Part shown: positions 43,819 to 54,770 of the stretch, piece after piece
How positions within the stretch are numbered: the first letter of the stretch is position 1
How the letters are laid out: every line of letters starts with the position of its first letter
NCBI RefSeq assembly: GCF_026410195.1
Contig: NZ_JAPMLM010000057.1
Location: 1 to 64,000, forward strand
DNA: 64,000 nt
From: Xanthomarina sp. F2636L
GTDB lineage: Bacteria > Bacteroidota > Bacteroidia > Flavobacteriales > Flavobacteriaceae
Direction: 5' to 3'
Made by a program: the position numbers and the translations under genes
The notes under the pieces: generated by a model
Told to the model about the DNA's origin: nothing
Database searches by the model: none
The model's input: the letters and a program-made list of their open reading frames with translations, nothing else

Positions 43819-46209
43819 ATGAAAAACTATTTCACTATAATTCTACTTCTATTTCAATCTATTTTGTTCTCCCAAAACAAAGTCCAAGAAAGTAGTGCTT
43901 TGTTTGATAATAATAACTATTTCCACGAATTACAACAAGAAAAATTCTTTTTGCATACCAACAAAACCACTTATTTTACAAGCGAAACCATTTGGTGGAA
44001 AGCTTATGTAGTAAGCGATTTTAGTAACAAGACCATTACCAATACAACCAATTTGTATGTTAATTTTTACGATGCAAATATGAAATTAATATCCCAACAA
44101 TTATTTTATTGTGAAAACGGAATAGCCAATGGTGAAATAACACTGCCAGATTCTTTAGATACAGGAGAATATTTTATAAATCTGGACACAGCTTGGAATA
44201 AAAACTTCGATAACAAATACATAGTTCCTATTTACATCATTAATTCTGCAACAACATCAACTTCTGAGGAAGACATTAAAGTAAATGAAACAGATGCACT
44301 AATTATCACTTTTTATCCAGAAAGTGGAAGCCTTCTAAATAATACAACAAATATAGTTTACCTCACTCTTCATAATAATGAGTCCTTTTTAGCCGAACAA
44401 ACAGTAACTATAACAGATAATACAACCCATAAAACAATAGCAAATTTCACTACCAATAAGCATGGTCATGCTAAATTTAATGTGTTTTGTCAAGCAAATA
44501 ATACTTATAAGGCTACAGTTATATACAAAGATAAAGTCTATACAGAACCATTGCCAATTGCTTTAGATTCTGGCGTACTTATTCATAAAAAAGAACAATC
44601 AAATAAGTTATCTAGTCAAGATTTTACCATCGAATTTAGTGAAGATTTACTCAATCAATATCACAAGAAGACATTTTTTGCAACCATACACAGAAACCAA
44701 AAATTGCTTTATATTTTACCCTTTGAGCTTAATAAAAAGCATAAAAAATATGTATTGCCTATTGACATAAAAAATCTATTTAATGGGTTTAATACCATAA
44801 CTCTATTCAATGCCAAAAACCAACCACTTGCAGAACGTCATTTTTATGTAGAAACTAAGCAAATGATAGACATTGAAACTATTCAAAATAAAATAACAAA
44901 AGATTCTGTAATCCTCAATTTTCAATTGAAAAACAGTTATAAAAACACCAATTTAAGTATTTCGGTATTGCCAAAAGACACAAAACTAATTACAAATGCT
45001 AGTAATATTTTAGATGCCTTTTTATTAGATCCATATTTAAAATCCAATAATCATCCTATAACAGATTTGTTAGATGCAGATTTAGACATCCTGTTGCAAA
45101 CACAATCAAAACAAACAGGAACACATACTTTTAATAATTCACCACCAATTTATTCAAACGCAAAAGGCTTAAGCATCAAGGGAAGTATCAATACAGAAGT
45201 CAAAAATGCCTATAAGGTTTTGTTAACATCAACAGAAAATGAAATATTAGAAGTAACAGAGGTAAAGCAAGACAAGTCGTTTTTGTTTTCTAATTTAATT
45301 TTAAAAGATAGTTCAGATTATAAATTGGCTTTATTAGATGAAAAAGGAGCTATTGTAAAAGCAGGTATTTATGTCTATAAGCAAAACGAAAATTATAAGG
45401 CAGATAGTTTGCTGATCTACAACAATGAACAGTTCCTAACTGCTAAAGAAAAAGTAGAAGCAATTGAAAATACTCATACAGATGATATCATTAAAAAAAA
45501 TACAGAAATACTTAATGAGGTAGTGCTTCAAGGCAAAAAGCGAGAAGAATTTACAGGCGAATATTCTTATCCAAACAGACCAAACCTACTAGGTAATGGC
45601 TTTACAAAGGATTTACATTTCGATGAAGTCGACGAAATGAATAACACAGTTATACAGTTTTTAAATAACCAAGCTGGAGTTGTAGCTTCTGAAGGTATTG
45701 GGGCTAGTGTTGTAATTACAAGGGCAACGTTAGATTCTTTTTACGACGACACTCAAGCCTTAATAATTTTAAATGGAATTCCTACTGATGCAGAATCGAT
45801 AGCCTTTCTTCCGTTAAGCGAGGTAGAATCACTTGGGGTAAACGCTACTGGAGCTGGATATGGGATGAGAGGGAATAATGGAGTAGTTACTATAGAATTA
45901 AAAAAGGGTAATAACACATATAAGAGAATTCCAAATCCAAACTATTATAGGAGTACCACAGATTTTGGTTTTACAAAATCTAAACCTATTTATGAAGCAT
46001 CGCTACTTCAATTCAATTCGTCAACTTCAAGACAGTTTTATGAAACCCTAGATTGGATTCCTAATTTTAATGTACTACCAAATAAAGCGAATTCATTAAA
46101 AATATATAAAGGGGAACACAAACAAATTAAATTGTTTATAAACGGGATGAATAGCGATGGTGAGTTATTTTATAAAGTTTTAGATGTACCTATTAAAACG
46201 GACTTGTAG
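43819..46209 (+). CDS. MG2-like / TonB-plug domain surface protein
   Basis: The 796-residue protein has a signal peptide (about 1-18), then several macroglobulin-like beta domains: FFLHTNKTTYFTSETIWWKAYVV, which is the MG2 pattern, and later repeated strand motifs. Near residues 600-700 lies a TonB-dependent receptor plug segment (NNTVIQFLNNQAGVVASEG, ALIILNGIPTDAESIAFLPLSEVESLGV, GYGMRGNNGVVTIELKKG). No beta barrel follows, so it is not itself a receptor. This domain order is known in Bacteroidota proteins of unknown role and may dock TonB-like partners. Confidence 0.82.
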   Translation: MKNYFTIILLLFQSILFSQNKVQESSALFDNNNYFHELQQEKFFLHTNKTTYFTSETIWWKAYVVSDFSNKTITNTTNLYVNFYDANMKLISQQLFYCENGIANGEITLPDSLDTGEYFINLDTAWNKNFDNKYIVPIYIINSATTSTSEEDIKVNETDALIITFYPESGSLLNNTTNIVYLTLHNNESFLAEQTVTITDNTTHKTIANFTTNKHGHAKFNVFCQANNTYKATVIYKDKVYTEPLPIALDSGVLIHKKEQSNKLSSQDFTIEFSEDLLNQYHKKTFFATIHRNQKLLYILPFELNKKHKKYVLPIDIKNLFNGFNTITLFNAKNQPLAERHFYVETKQMIDIETIQNKITKDSVILNFQLKNSYKNTNLSISVLPKDTKLITNASNILDAFLLDPYLKSNNHPITDLLDADLDILLQTQSKQTGTHTFNNSPPIYSNAKGLSIKGSINTEVKNAYKVLLTSTENEILEVTEVKQDKSFLFSNLILKDSSDYKLALLDEKGAIVKAGIYVYKQNENYKADSLLIYNNEQFLTAKEKVEAIENTHTDDIIKKNTEILNEVVLQGKKREEFTGEYSYPNRPNLLGNGFTKDLHFDEVDEMNNTVIQFLNNQAGVVASEGIGASVVITRATLDSFYDDTQALIILNGIPTDAESIAFLPLSEVESLGVNATGAGYGMRGNNGVVTIELKKGNNTYKRIPNPNYYRSTTDFGFTKSKPIYEASLLQFNSSTSRQFYETLDWIPNFNVLPNKANSLKIYKGEHKQIKLFINGMNSDGELFYKVLDVPIKTDL

Positions 46210-46242
46210 ATAGTTTTAGTAAAAATGAGATTGAATTAAGGA

Positions 46243-49074
46243 TTAATACCAACGTCTAGTAAACAATCCAAAAAGCGTTTTAAAATCTAGAGTTACTATA
46301 AAACGGATTTTTTCGGCATATTGTGCTTGTGCAACTTCCCAACCTAAATTGGAATAGACAGGAAAATACAGTTCAAAATAATCAGGAATTAAACTCACAC
46401 GAATACCTGTATCGTAAACAAGTTCTATATCTTGACCATGATTTTTAACCAGGCCAATATCGCCATAAGCTAAAATATATTTCCAAAGAGTGGTACTTCC
46501 ATTAATGGTGCTAATCCACTCGTTGGCATAAGGTGTATCTAGTTTCGATTTAAAACCACCTTCAGCAATAATTATTTGCTGACTGAAAAGTCCTGTGTCT
46601 TCCGATCTGCCATAATAATTATAATCAAATAAATAATCGGTTGGTCTGTCTAAAGCATAGCTAAAATAATCGGAGGTTTTATAGGTCTTATTATAAAGAA
46701 AAATACCTGTAAAGAGTCTTAAATTTATTTGTCTGTTACCTTCGGTTAATTTTCTGTATTCAAAGTTAAAGGCTAATTTCCCAAAATCCTTTCCAAACTG
46801 CACATCAGTAAACCAAGACGTATAATCTTTTAGGCCTTTATTGATATTGTTATAACGCGCATTTAAAACACTATAGTTAGGCTCTGTTGCATCTTCAGTA
46901 ATTACTGGATTGTCATCTCTATGAATATCCACATATCTTAAGGTGATAAATTGTTTTTTATTAGAGCGTAAATTAGATTTATCTCTAAACTTCATAGACA
47001 CCCCTGGTGTTAACTTCCTTACAAATAAATCTTCTGCATAACTGGAGTAGCTGGCTGAAACCCCATAATTGATACTAAATAAATCGGTGTTATTTTCAAT
47101 ATATTGATTGTAATTTAATGTAATAGAACCCGTTAGTGAGTTAGATTTAGTACCGTACTGAGGGGAAATTTTATAGTAAAAAGGTTTTTTAAGAACGGTT
47201 TTGTTGTATGCTTTAACACCAAGAACAATGCCATCGTAAATATTGTCAAATTCCACTATGGGCATAAAAAACACTTGGTTATAAGAAGGGTCTTCTATAT
47301 CTTTTATAAGTCTAAACTGAAGCGGTCTGTTAAACAAAGAATTTGTTAAGGATTTGGTATTATCTCTTAAGTTGTATTCTGGAACTACAAAATCTTTATT
47401 TAAAACCACTCTAGTACCATTTTCTTTTGCAAGCTTTACGGTTTTAGTATCCGTTATATTTTCTAACCAAACTTTTGAAACGATGGAATCTTTATTAAGA
47501 ACAAACAGGGCAATAGGCACATTGGCATTTGTTTTATTCTTAACGGTTACTTTTATCGAATCTCTTGATTCTTCTATATCTGCAATGGTAAAATCGATAT
47601 ACTTTTTGGTTTCTAAATAATCGGTAAAAAACCAATTGATATCTTTATTTGTATTGTCTTTTAAAAGCGTTTCAAAATCGGAGGTGGTAGTTTCTTTGAA
47701 GGTGTAATCAGAAATGTATTCTTTAATTGTACTTTCTAAAACATCTGAATTAATATATTGGTCTAAGTAACGTAAACCAACTCCAGCCTTATATTTATTC
47801 GCTATGTTTTTATTGAATTTTAATAACGAATCTTTTTCCATATGTAAGGGTTGATCTATGTTTTCCCTTGCCATGTGCATGTATAAAAAGGCGTATTGGT
47901 CGTTAAAATCTAGTTGTGTAGCATGAAAAGATTTGATGCCCCAAATTTTCGATAATGTCCCAGCAAGTTTCATGTTGGGATAGTTTTCTTCTACATATTT
48001 CATTAAATAGTAGGTTTGCAACCCATCTATAATCCATTGGTCTTTTCTTGGATTTATAATTAAAATATTTTCTAAGTAATTGTTTAAAGCTGTTTTTAAG
48101 ATTTTTAATTCGTATTGAAATTTATCTGGAAACGGACGAATAAAACTTGGCAATAGGTTTAAACCATAAATAGGATTTTTTTTATAATCAATATGTGTCA
48201 ACAATAATTTCTCATGAGGGTATGCACCAAGGTTTTTGGTTAAGAATTCCGAAATTTTATCGGTTACTACCAAGTTATCAATCATGCTTAAATCTTCCTC
48301 ATCCAAATTAGAAACCATAGTAAAATAGTCCGTTTTTACCTGATTGAATTGTTTGGTCTTATTTAGAAATAATTTGCTGTTTACTCTATTTTTTCCTTCC
48401 AGTTTTACGGTAAGAATGCTATCTTTTTGTTGAATATCTACTTGATCTAATTCTGAAGTGACATGAAACGTGTTTGGGATTTGTAATTCTAAAGTGATGT
48501 CTGAAACAGGCACAAACATATCGTCCAGATTTTTATTGCTAAAATATTCCCACTCGCCATTATATACAGCTGGCGTTATGTACCAATAACGTAAATTAAA
48601 ATCACCATCGTCAGAGACGCCATATCTAGTAAACTTATCGCTTGGCACTTGTATAATATAATTTAAGTGAATGGTATAGCTTTCTTTAGGTTTTAAAGGC
48701 CTTTCGAGTTCTACTCTTATCACATCAATATGATCTTTGAGCCTATCGAATTCTAATTCTTCGTTGTTTTGTTCAATAGTTGTTACTACAGAATAGCCTC
48801 TATCGTCATTATTAGCAAAATGAAATGCCGTGTTATATTCTTCGGCGAAACGTTTGGCCAAAGGGGTGGTTTTTGTTGCGTAGCTATGGCTCCAATCGTT
48901 TAAATAAATCTCATCTAAAGTGTCGTCAGAGTCATTAAAATAGGTGATGTCTTGAGAAATTTTAATCTGTTTTGAATCCACCTTAAATTCGGCTTTAAGG
49001 TCTATTTTATTTTGGCCTAAAACCACAAGAGGTATGAATAAAAACAATACAAGACTTAGAGACCCTACTTTCAA
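46243..49074 (-). CDS. Degenerate M1-like protein fused to a predicted outer-membrane beta barrel
   Basis: The 943-residue protein has a signal peptide (about 1-20) and an N-terminal M1-peptidase-like beta domain (IKISQDITYFNDSDDTLDEIYLNDW). The catalytic domain lacks an HExxH motif; the spot corresponding to the third ligand helix reads WIIDGLQTYYLMKYVEENYPN. The last about 330 residues alternate in beta-strand fashion (SLTGSITLNYNQYI, KLAFNFEYRKLTEG) and end in an aromatic FTRRWY, typical of a membrane barrel. It is probably an inactive peptidase-like scaffold at the outer membrane. Its start overlaps no gene, 2 bases from the next stop. Confidence 0.8.
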   Translation of the reverse strand: MKVGSLSLVLFLFIPLVVLGQNKIDLKAEFKVDSKQIKISQDITYFNDSDDTLDEIYLNDWSHSYATKTTPLAKRFAEEYNTAFHFANNDDRGYSVVTTIEQNNEELEFDRLKDHIDVIRVELERPLKPKESYTIHLNYIIQVPSDKFTRYGVSDDGDFNLRYWYITPAVYNGEWEYFSNKNLDDMFVPVSDITLELQIPNTFHVTSELDQVDIQQKDSILTVKLEGKNRVNSKLFLNKTKQFNQVKTDYFTMVSNLDEEDLSMIDNLVVTDKISEFLTKNLGAYPHEKLLLTHIDYKKNPIYGLNLLPSFIRPFPDKFQYELKILKTALNNYLENILIINPRKDQWIIDGLQTYYLMKYVEENYPNMKLAGTLSKIWGIKSFHATQLDFNDQYAFLYMHMARENIDQPLHMEKDSLLKFNKNIANKYKAGVGLRYLDQYINSDVLESTIKEYISDYTFKETTTSDFETLLKDNTNKDINWFFTDYLETKKYIDFTIADIEESRDSIKVTVKNKTNANVPIALFVLNKDSIVSKVWLENITDTKTVKLAKENGTRVVLNKDFVVPEYNLRDNTKSLTNSLFNRPLQFRLIKDIEDPSYNQVFFMPIVEFDNIYDGIVLGVKAYNKTVLKKPFYYKISPQYGTKSNSLTGSITLNYNQYIENNTDLFSINYGVSASYSSYAEDLFVRKLTPGVSMKFRDKSNLRSNKKQFITLRYVDIHRDDNPVITEDATEPNYSVLNARYNNINKGLKDYTSWFTDVQFGKDFGKLAFNFEYRKLTEGNRQINLRLFTGIFLYNKTYKTSDYFSYALDRPTDYLFDYNYYGRSEDTGLFSQQIIIAEGGFKSKLDTPYANEWISTINGSTTLWKYILAYGDIGLVKNHGQDIELVYDTGIRVSLIPDYFELYFPVYSNLGWEVAQAQYAEKIRFIVTLDFKTLFGLFTRRWY

Positions 49075-49075
49075 A

Positions 49076-50338
49076 TTATTTTATAAACTTTAAAGGTTGC
49101 ACATTGGAGTTTGACATGGTTATATAATACATGCCATTGTTAAAACTAGACACGTCGATACTTAAACGATTCGAACTGTCTAGAGGAATTATTTTCACTA
49201 CCTGACCTAAGGTGTTAAAAATATAAAGCTTGTTGGTTGAAAGTGTTGGTTTGTTAATTTTAATTTCTAAAGTGTTTTCAACTATGTTTGTGCCAATAAT
49301 TTGAAAACTATTTGTTTGGTATGTTGAAATGTTCAATAAGGTTTCGTTGGTTTCTAATTCTAAAGTAACAGGAAGGTGATCGCTAAAATAGTAAAGCGCT
49401 TCTCTGATTTCAGATGAAAATTCGGTACCTGCACACTCAGCTCCGTTTATTTCATTGTTGTAACAATCTACATTACCATTATTGCCATACGTTTGATAAG
49501 TGTTTTCTACATAATACATATTTGGATTAGACAGCATGGTGGACGAAGTTAAAATAAAATCAAATCTATCATCCAATCCTCCAGTACTACCACCTAAGCC
49601 AGTTTGTGTTCTGGTAGACTGCGTAAACATTTCTATATAGTTAGTATTATTATGCCAGTTTCCAATTTTGTTAGCAGGATCTACAAAAACGATGTTATTA
49701 GCGTTATCTATTAATTCTTGAAAAGCTGGTTCAGTATGGGTATATACATTAAAATCTCCAGCTAACAAGACATTGCTGTTGGCAGGAAATGTGTTTAAAT
49801 ATGTTGTTAAATCTTGAACCATTTCTAATCTGTATGCTTGATTATCGGCGCCACTGGATGCTTTTAAATGACAAACAATAACGTTTAAATATACAGGATT
49901 ACTGTCTTGATTGATAGAATTTAACTTTAATTTATAATGATTGAAATCGCGATAAATAGTTGTTACAATATGCTGACTTTCTAAAAGGAACTTTTCACTA
50001 TTAAAATACATGAAGTTTTGAAGATCGTTTTGGTTACCCGTATTATCATCAGATGTGTTTGTGGTAAATACAGCAGGTCTGTAATTTTCATGAACACTTG
50101 TTTGTAGCACTTGTAAAATAGCATTGGCACCTGAAACATTATTCAGTTCGCAAACCATAAATATATCTGGTTGATAATCATTTAGAATCACATCCAAATA
50201 CTGAATACGGTTTGAAACATTGGTATCGTAAGGAAAATTCAACAAATTGTAAAACATGACCTTGAAGTTCTCTTGAGAGAACAAGCTGTGAGATATCAGC
50301 ATGCAAAGCATGGATACAATTTGTATTTTTCTTTTCAT
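49076..50338 (-). CDS. Endonuclease/exonuclease/phosphatase family protein with T9SS sorting domain
   Basis: The 420-residue protein has a signal peptide (about 1-20) and an EEP fold: VMFYNLLNFPYDTN, VCELNNVSG (metal Glu), AGDFNVYTH (Asp and Asn) and SDHLPVTLEL (Asp-His), the full catalytic set of the DNase I / exonuclease III superfamily. The last about 75 residues are a T9SS type A sorting domain (KLYIFNTLGQVVKI, DVSSFNNGMYYI). So it is an exported nuclease or phosphatase at the cell surface. Its stop is one base before the start of the M1-like gene, so both are likely in one operon. Confidence 0.92.
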   Translation of the reverse strand: MKRKIQIVSMLCMLISHSLFSQENFKVMFYNLLNFPYDTNVSNRIQYLDVILNDYQPDIFMVCELNNVSGANAILQVLQTSVHENYRPAVFTTNTSDDNTGNQNDLQNFMYFNSEKFLLESQHIVTTIYRDFNHYKLKLNSINQDSNPVYLNVIVCHLKASSGADNQAYRLEMVQDLTTYLNTFPANSNVLLAGDFNVYTHTEPAFQELIDNANNIVFVDPANKIGNWHNNTNYIEMFTQSTRTQTGLGGSTGGLDDRFDFILTSSTMLSNPNMYYVENTYQTYGNNGNVDCYNNEINGAECAGTEFSSEIREALYYFSDHLPVTLELETNETLLNISTYQTNSFQIIGTNIVENTLEIKINKPTLSTNKLYIFNTLGQVVKIIPLDSSNRLSIDVSSFNNGMYYITMSNSNVQPLKFIK

Positions 50339-50361
50339 ATTATTTCTTGGGAGAAAATGAT

Positions 50362-51051
50362 TTAAAAATTAGGGCTTAATCTGTATTCTTTATAGAAAGC
50401 ATCTAAAATATCAATAACTTCATCAGCATGATCTACTAAGTGAATTAAATCTAAATCTTTCGCGCTAACCGTATTAAATTTGTCAAGCAACGTTTCTTTA
50501 ACCCATTCAAATAATCCACCCCAAAACTCTTTACCTACTAGGATAATAGGGAATTTTTCAATTTTATTGGTTTGTATTAAAGTAATGGCTTCAAACAATT
50601 CGTCTAAAGTACCAAAACCTCCAGGCATAACTACAAAACCTTGGGAATATTTAACAAACATGACTTTTCTAACAAAGAAATAATCGAAATCTAAGCTTTT
50701 ATCACCATCGATATACGGATTATCGTGCTGCTCGAAAGGTAAATCAATATTTAATCCTACTGATGTTCCTCCAGCAATATGAGCCCCTTTATTTCCAGCT
50801 TCCATAATTCCTGGACCACCACCGGTAATAACACCATACCCATGATTCACTATTTGGGCAGCTACTTCTTCAGCTAATTTATAATACTTATCATCTGGTT
50901 TGGTTCTTGCCGATCCAAAAATAGATACACAAGGTCCAATTTTACTTAATTTTTCGTAACCATTTACAAACTCACCCATGATTTTAAAAATAGCCCATGA
51001 ATCGTTTGTTTTTATCTCATTCCAACGTTTATGATGTTGTTCGTCTCTCAT
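50362..51051 (-). CDS. LOG family protein (TIGR00730 type)
   Basis: The 229-residue protein has the LOG signatures: VSIFGSARTKPDD, VITGGGPGIMEAGNKGA and VVMPGGFGTLDELFEAITL. Members remove ribose 5-phosphate from nucleotide 5'-monophosphates (the cytokinin-activating reaction in plants); in bacteria the substrate is less clear. It is soluble with a Rossmann fold. It ends 23 bases before the nuclease gene on the same strand. Confidence 0.93.
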   Translation of the reverse strand: MRDEQHHKRWNEIKTNDSWAIFKIMGEFVNGYEKLSKIGPCVSIFGSARTKPDDKYYKLAEEVAAQIVNHGYGVITGGGPGIMEAGNKGAHIAGGTSVGLNIDLPFEQHDNPYIDGDKSLDFDYFFVRKVMFVKYSQGFVVMPGGFGTLDELFEAITLIQTNKIEKFPIILVGKEFWGGLFEWVKETLLDKFNTVSAKDLDLIHLVDHADEVIDILDAFYKEYRLSPNF

Positions 51052-51208
51052 TATATATATATATTAACTAATTTTTTTTATATGAATTTATCTATGTGAT
51101 TTCTTTTGCTAAAAATAAACCAAGGGCAAATTTAAGAGAAATAAGGACATTTTAACTGCTTTCTTCAAATGATTTCTTAAAACTGTTTTTTCTGAAAATG
51201 AAAAAGCG

Positions 51209-51248
51209 AAAAAAAAGACAAATCAATTGAAAGATCTGTCTCTTTTTT
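51209..51248 (-). terminator. Probable terminator of the small membrane protein gene
   Basis: An A run and GACA-ATC pair with GAT-TGTC and a T run across an 8-base loop, giving an imperfect stem that works in both directions. It lies 27 bases after the stop at 51275. Confidence 0.5.
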
Positions 51249-51274
51249 AATAATGAAAATTATTATTCAAGTAT

Positions 51275-51466
<192 letters not shown>

Positions 51467-51499
51467 TTACTAATTTAGTAATTTTATAGGAGAAAAATT

Positions 51500-54331
51500 T
51501 TATTTTAATTCTTTTTTAAGAAACTGTGCTGTATAGCTTTTTTTATGCTTAATTACTTCTTCTGGAGTACCTTCCACAATAACTTCGCCTCCATTTTTAC
51601 CTCCTTCGTAGCCTATATCTATGATGTGATCAACAGCTTTAATAACATCCAGATTATGTTCAATAATTAAAACGGTATTGCCTTTATCAGCTAATTTATT
51701 AAGAACAATCATCAACACTCGAATATCTTCAAAATGCAATCCTGTAGTAGGTTCATCCAGAATATAGAAGGTGTTTCCGGTATCGCGTTTGCTTAATTCT
51801 GTTGCCAATTTGATACGTTGGGCTTCACCTCCGGAAAGAGTGGTGCTTTGTTGCCCAAGTGTAATATATCCCAAACCAACATCTTTGATGGTTTTAAGCT
51901 TTTTATGAATCTTAGGAATGTGCTCAAAAAACGGAACAGCCTCGTTGATAGTCATATTTAAAACATCGCTGATGGATTTTCCTTTATAACGAATTTCTAA
52001 GGTTTCTCTGTTAAAACGTTTTCCCTGGCAGGTTTCGCATTCTACATAAACGTCTGGAAGAAAATTCATTTCAATAACACGTAAACCACCACCCTGACAG
52101 GTTTCACAACGTCCGCCTTTTACATTAAAACTAAAACGGCCTGGTTTATACCCACGAATCATAGCTTCAGGAATTTTAGCAAAAAGACTTCTTATTTCGC
52201 TAAATGTTCCCGTATACGTGGCTGGATTACTTCTTGGAGTTCTTCCAATTGGCGATTGGTTAATGTCAATAACTTTATCAATATGCTCTAAACCCTTAAT
52301 ACTCTTATACGGCATGGGTTTTTTTACGCCATTAAAGTAATGCGCATTCATAATCGGGTAGAGGGTTTCGTTTATTAAAGTAGATTTTCCGCTACCCGAA
52401 ACACCAGTAACACCTATCATTTTTCCTAAGGGAATTTTGACAGAAACATTCTTTAAATTATTTCCTGTACATCCTTTTAATTCTATAAAATTGCCATTGC
52501 CTTTTCTTCTTTTTTTAGGGACCTCAATTTCTTTAGTACCATTTAAATAGTCGGCTGTTAAGGTATGATGTGTTTTTAATTCGGCAGGGGTGCCAATACT
52601 TATAATTTCACCCCCAAACTTTCCTGCTTTTGGCCCGATATCTATCACATAATCGGCATGTTCGATCATGTCTTTATCGTGTTCTACCACAATTACAGAA
52701 TTCCCAATATCTCTTAAAGAAATCAAGGATTTTATTAGTTTTTCATTATCTCTTTGGTGAAGTCCAATACTAGGTTCATCTAAGATATATAGTACACCAA
52801 CCAATTGAGATCCTATTTGGGTGGCTAGACGAATCCGTTGTGCTTCTCCTCCAGAAAGCGATTTAGAGCTTCGGTTTAAGGATAAATATTCTAAACCAAC
52901 ATCCAGTAAAAACTGCAATCTGGTTTTAATTTCTTTGATAACTTCTTCAGCAATTTTTATTTGTTTTTCTGAAAGATGATTTTCTAAATCGTCAAACCAA
53001 GCAGCCAAATCGACAATGTCTTTATTGGCTAAATCGGCTATGTTATTTTCATTTATTTTGAAATATAAAGATTCTTGTCTTAAACGGGAGCCGTGACATT
53101 CAGTACAACTAACCTTATCCATATAATCTTTTGCCCAGCGTTTTAACGAGGTGGTTTCAGCATTGTTGTACTGACTTTCAATAAAGTTAGCTAGACCTTC
53201 AAATTCAATTTTATAATCACGTGTCAGACCTAAAGTTTTACTTTCAACTGAAAACTTTTCATTTCCACCATACATAATCATTTGCTTGGCTTCTTCAGGA
53301 ATACTTTTATATGGGTCGCTTAAAGAAAAATTAAAACGTTGTGCAATAGCCTCAAGTTGCTTAAATATCCATGAGTTTTTCTTTGGACCTTGAGGTGCTA
53401 ATGCACCGGCTTCAATAGATAATTTTGGGTCTGGAATAATTTTACTTTCGTTTACCTGATACAAAGTGCCAATACCGTTACATTTTGGACAAGCCCCTTT
53501 TGGGGAATTAAACGAAAAATTGTTAGGTTCTGGATTTGGATAGGAAATTCCCGAACTTGGACACATTAAATTTCTACTAAAATATCGTGTTTCTTGAGTG
53601 TCTTGATCTAAAACCATTAAGACATCTTCACCATGATACATGGCTGTGTTAATGGTTTCGGTTAAGCGTTTGTCGTTATCAACAGAATTGTCAATTTTTA
53701 GCCGGTCTATAACTATTTCTATATCGTGAGTTTTGTAACGATCTAGTTTCATACCTTTTACAAGGTCTTTAATTTCTCCATCTGCTCTAACTTTTACAAA
53801 CCCTTGTTTGGCTATTTGTTCAAATAATTCTCTATAGTGTCCTTTTCGCGAACGGACTACTGGGGCCAAAACATTAATGCGTTTGCCATTAAAACTTTCT
53901 ATAATAAGCTCTTTAATCTGCTCGTCGTTATAACTTACCATTTTTTCACCAGAATTATAACTGTAGGCATCGCTGGCTCGAGCAAAAAGTAATCTTAAAA
54001 AATCATAAATCTCTGTAATGGTTCCAACTGTAGATCGAGGCGATTTACTAGTTGTTTTTTGTTCAATAGCAATTACAGGCGAAAGACCGTCAATTTTATC
54101 CACATCCGGACGTTCCAATCCTCCAAGGAACTGTCTGGCATAAGCTGAAAAAGTTTCTATATATCTACGTTGTCCTTCGGCATATATTGTATCGAAAGCT
54201 AAAGAGGATTTTCCACTACCAGACAATCCGGTAATCACCACTAATTTTTCTCTAGGAATGGTAACATCTATGTTTTTTAGGTTGTGAACGCGAGCGCCTT
54301 GAACCTCAATATTTTCTTCGAATTGACTCAT
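51500..54331 (-). CDS. uvrA: Excinuclease ABC subunit UvrA
   Basis: The 943-residue protein has both ATPase halves: Walker [13 protein letters not shown] near the start and [10 protein letters not shown] near residue 645, the signature [12 protein letters not shown] and [12 protein letters not shown], and the zinc modules CPKCNGIG near 283, CTECHGSRL and [14 protein letters not shown]. It is the damage-recognition subunit of nucleotide excision repair, working with UvrB. Its length is normal for the family. It lies immediately upstream of the 56-residue membrane protein gene but is separated by 54 bases. Confidence 0.98.
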   Translation of the reverse strand: MSQFEENIEVQGARVHNLKNIDVTIPREKLVVITGLSGSGKSSLAFDTIYAEGQRRYIETFSAYARQFLGGLERPDVDKIDGLSPVIAIEQKTTSKSPRSTVGTITEIYDFLRLLFARASDAYSYNSGEKMVSYNDEQIKELIIESFNGKRINVLAPVVRSRKGHYRELFEQIAKQGFVKVRADGEIKDLVKGMKLDRYKTHDIEIVIDRLKIDNSVDNDKRLTETINTAMYHGEDVLMVLDQDTQETRYFSRNLMCPSSGISYPNPEPNNFSFNSPKGACPKCNGIGTLYQVNESKIIPDPKLSIEAGALAPQGPKKNSWIFKQLEAIAQRFNFSLSDPYKSIPEEAKQMIMYGGNEKFSVESKTLGLTRDYKIEFEGLANFIESQYNNAETTSLKRWAKDYMDKVSCTECHGSRLRQESLYFKINENNIADLANKDIVDLAAWFDDLENHLSEKQIKIAEEVIKEIKTRLQFLLDVGLEYLSLNRSSKSLSGGEAQRIRLATQIGSQLVGVLYILDEPSIGLHQRDNEKLIKSLISLRDIGNSVIVVEHDKDMIEHADYVIDIGPKAGKFGGEIISIGTPAELKTHHTLTADYLNGTKEIEVPKKRRKGNGNFIELKGCTGNNLKNVSVKIPLGKMIGVTGVSGSGKSTLINETLYPIMNAHYFNGVKKPMPYKSIKGLEHIDKVIDINQSPIGRTPRSNPATYTGTFSEIRSLFAKIPEAMIRGYKPGRFSFNVKGGRCETCQGGGLRVIEMNFLPDVYVECETCQGKRFNRETLEIRYKGKSISDVLNMTINEAVPFFEHIPKIHKKLKTIKDVGLGYITLGQQSTTLSGGEAQRIKLATELSKRDTGNTFYILDEPTTGLHFEDIRVLMIVLNKLADKGNTVLIIEHNLDVIKAVDHIIDIGYEGGKNGGEVIVEGTPEEVIKHKKSYTAQFLKKELK

Positions 54332-54770
54332 ATAATCAGGAGATTCTGTCGTTTATATAGACAAAGTTGCAAAGGTACAGATTCTGCAATTAAAAATGAA
54401 GAGAAGAGAGTTTGGACTTTCAAAATCAAGGATTAAAACTTCAAGAACCGAAATATAAAATTGAATAAAAATTATAAAGACATTCGTATGGTGGTTTTTG
54501 GTATTTCTGTAAAAACTATTTTGAAAAGTACAGTTCAATACGTAGAGAGTTTAAACATGAGTCTTTCAGCTTTACCTAGAGGCATGTATATTTTAAATAT
54601 AGTTGCAGATAATCATTTTTACTCTACAAAAGTGATTAAAACGTAATCAGTCTTATAAAGGATTTTATAATTTAAATACTTAGTTTTATTACAAACAGAT
54701 TTATTATTATTGTAATAGAATTATTAAATAACAGAGATTCCCTTTTTATAGGAATGGTAAAAAAAAGTTT
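54332..54770. other. Spacer between uvrA and the gene at 54771
   Basis: Besides the T9SS remnant at 54461-54646, this spacer shows only AT-rich sequence. The divergent promoters of uvrA and of the plus-strand gene at 54771 should lie here. No clear -7 box was assigned. Confidence 0.4.
54461..54646 (+). pseudogene. Orphan T9SS sorting-domain remnant
   Basis: A 61-codon open frame begins at a TTG and encodes KDIRMVVFGISVKTILKST, YVESLNMSLSALPRGMYILN and FYSTKVIKT, the final strands of a type IX secretion C-terminal sorting domain (F--SGK-, I-LS-L--GMY--, --KVIK). No signal peptide, no catalytic domain and no proper start precede it within 120 bases. It is what remains of a larger surface protein gene. 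It is the second such remnant in this window besides 8803-9030. Confidence 0.6.
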
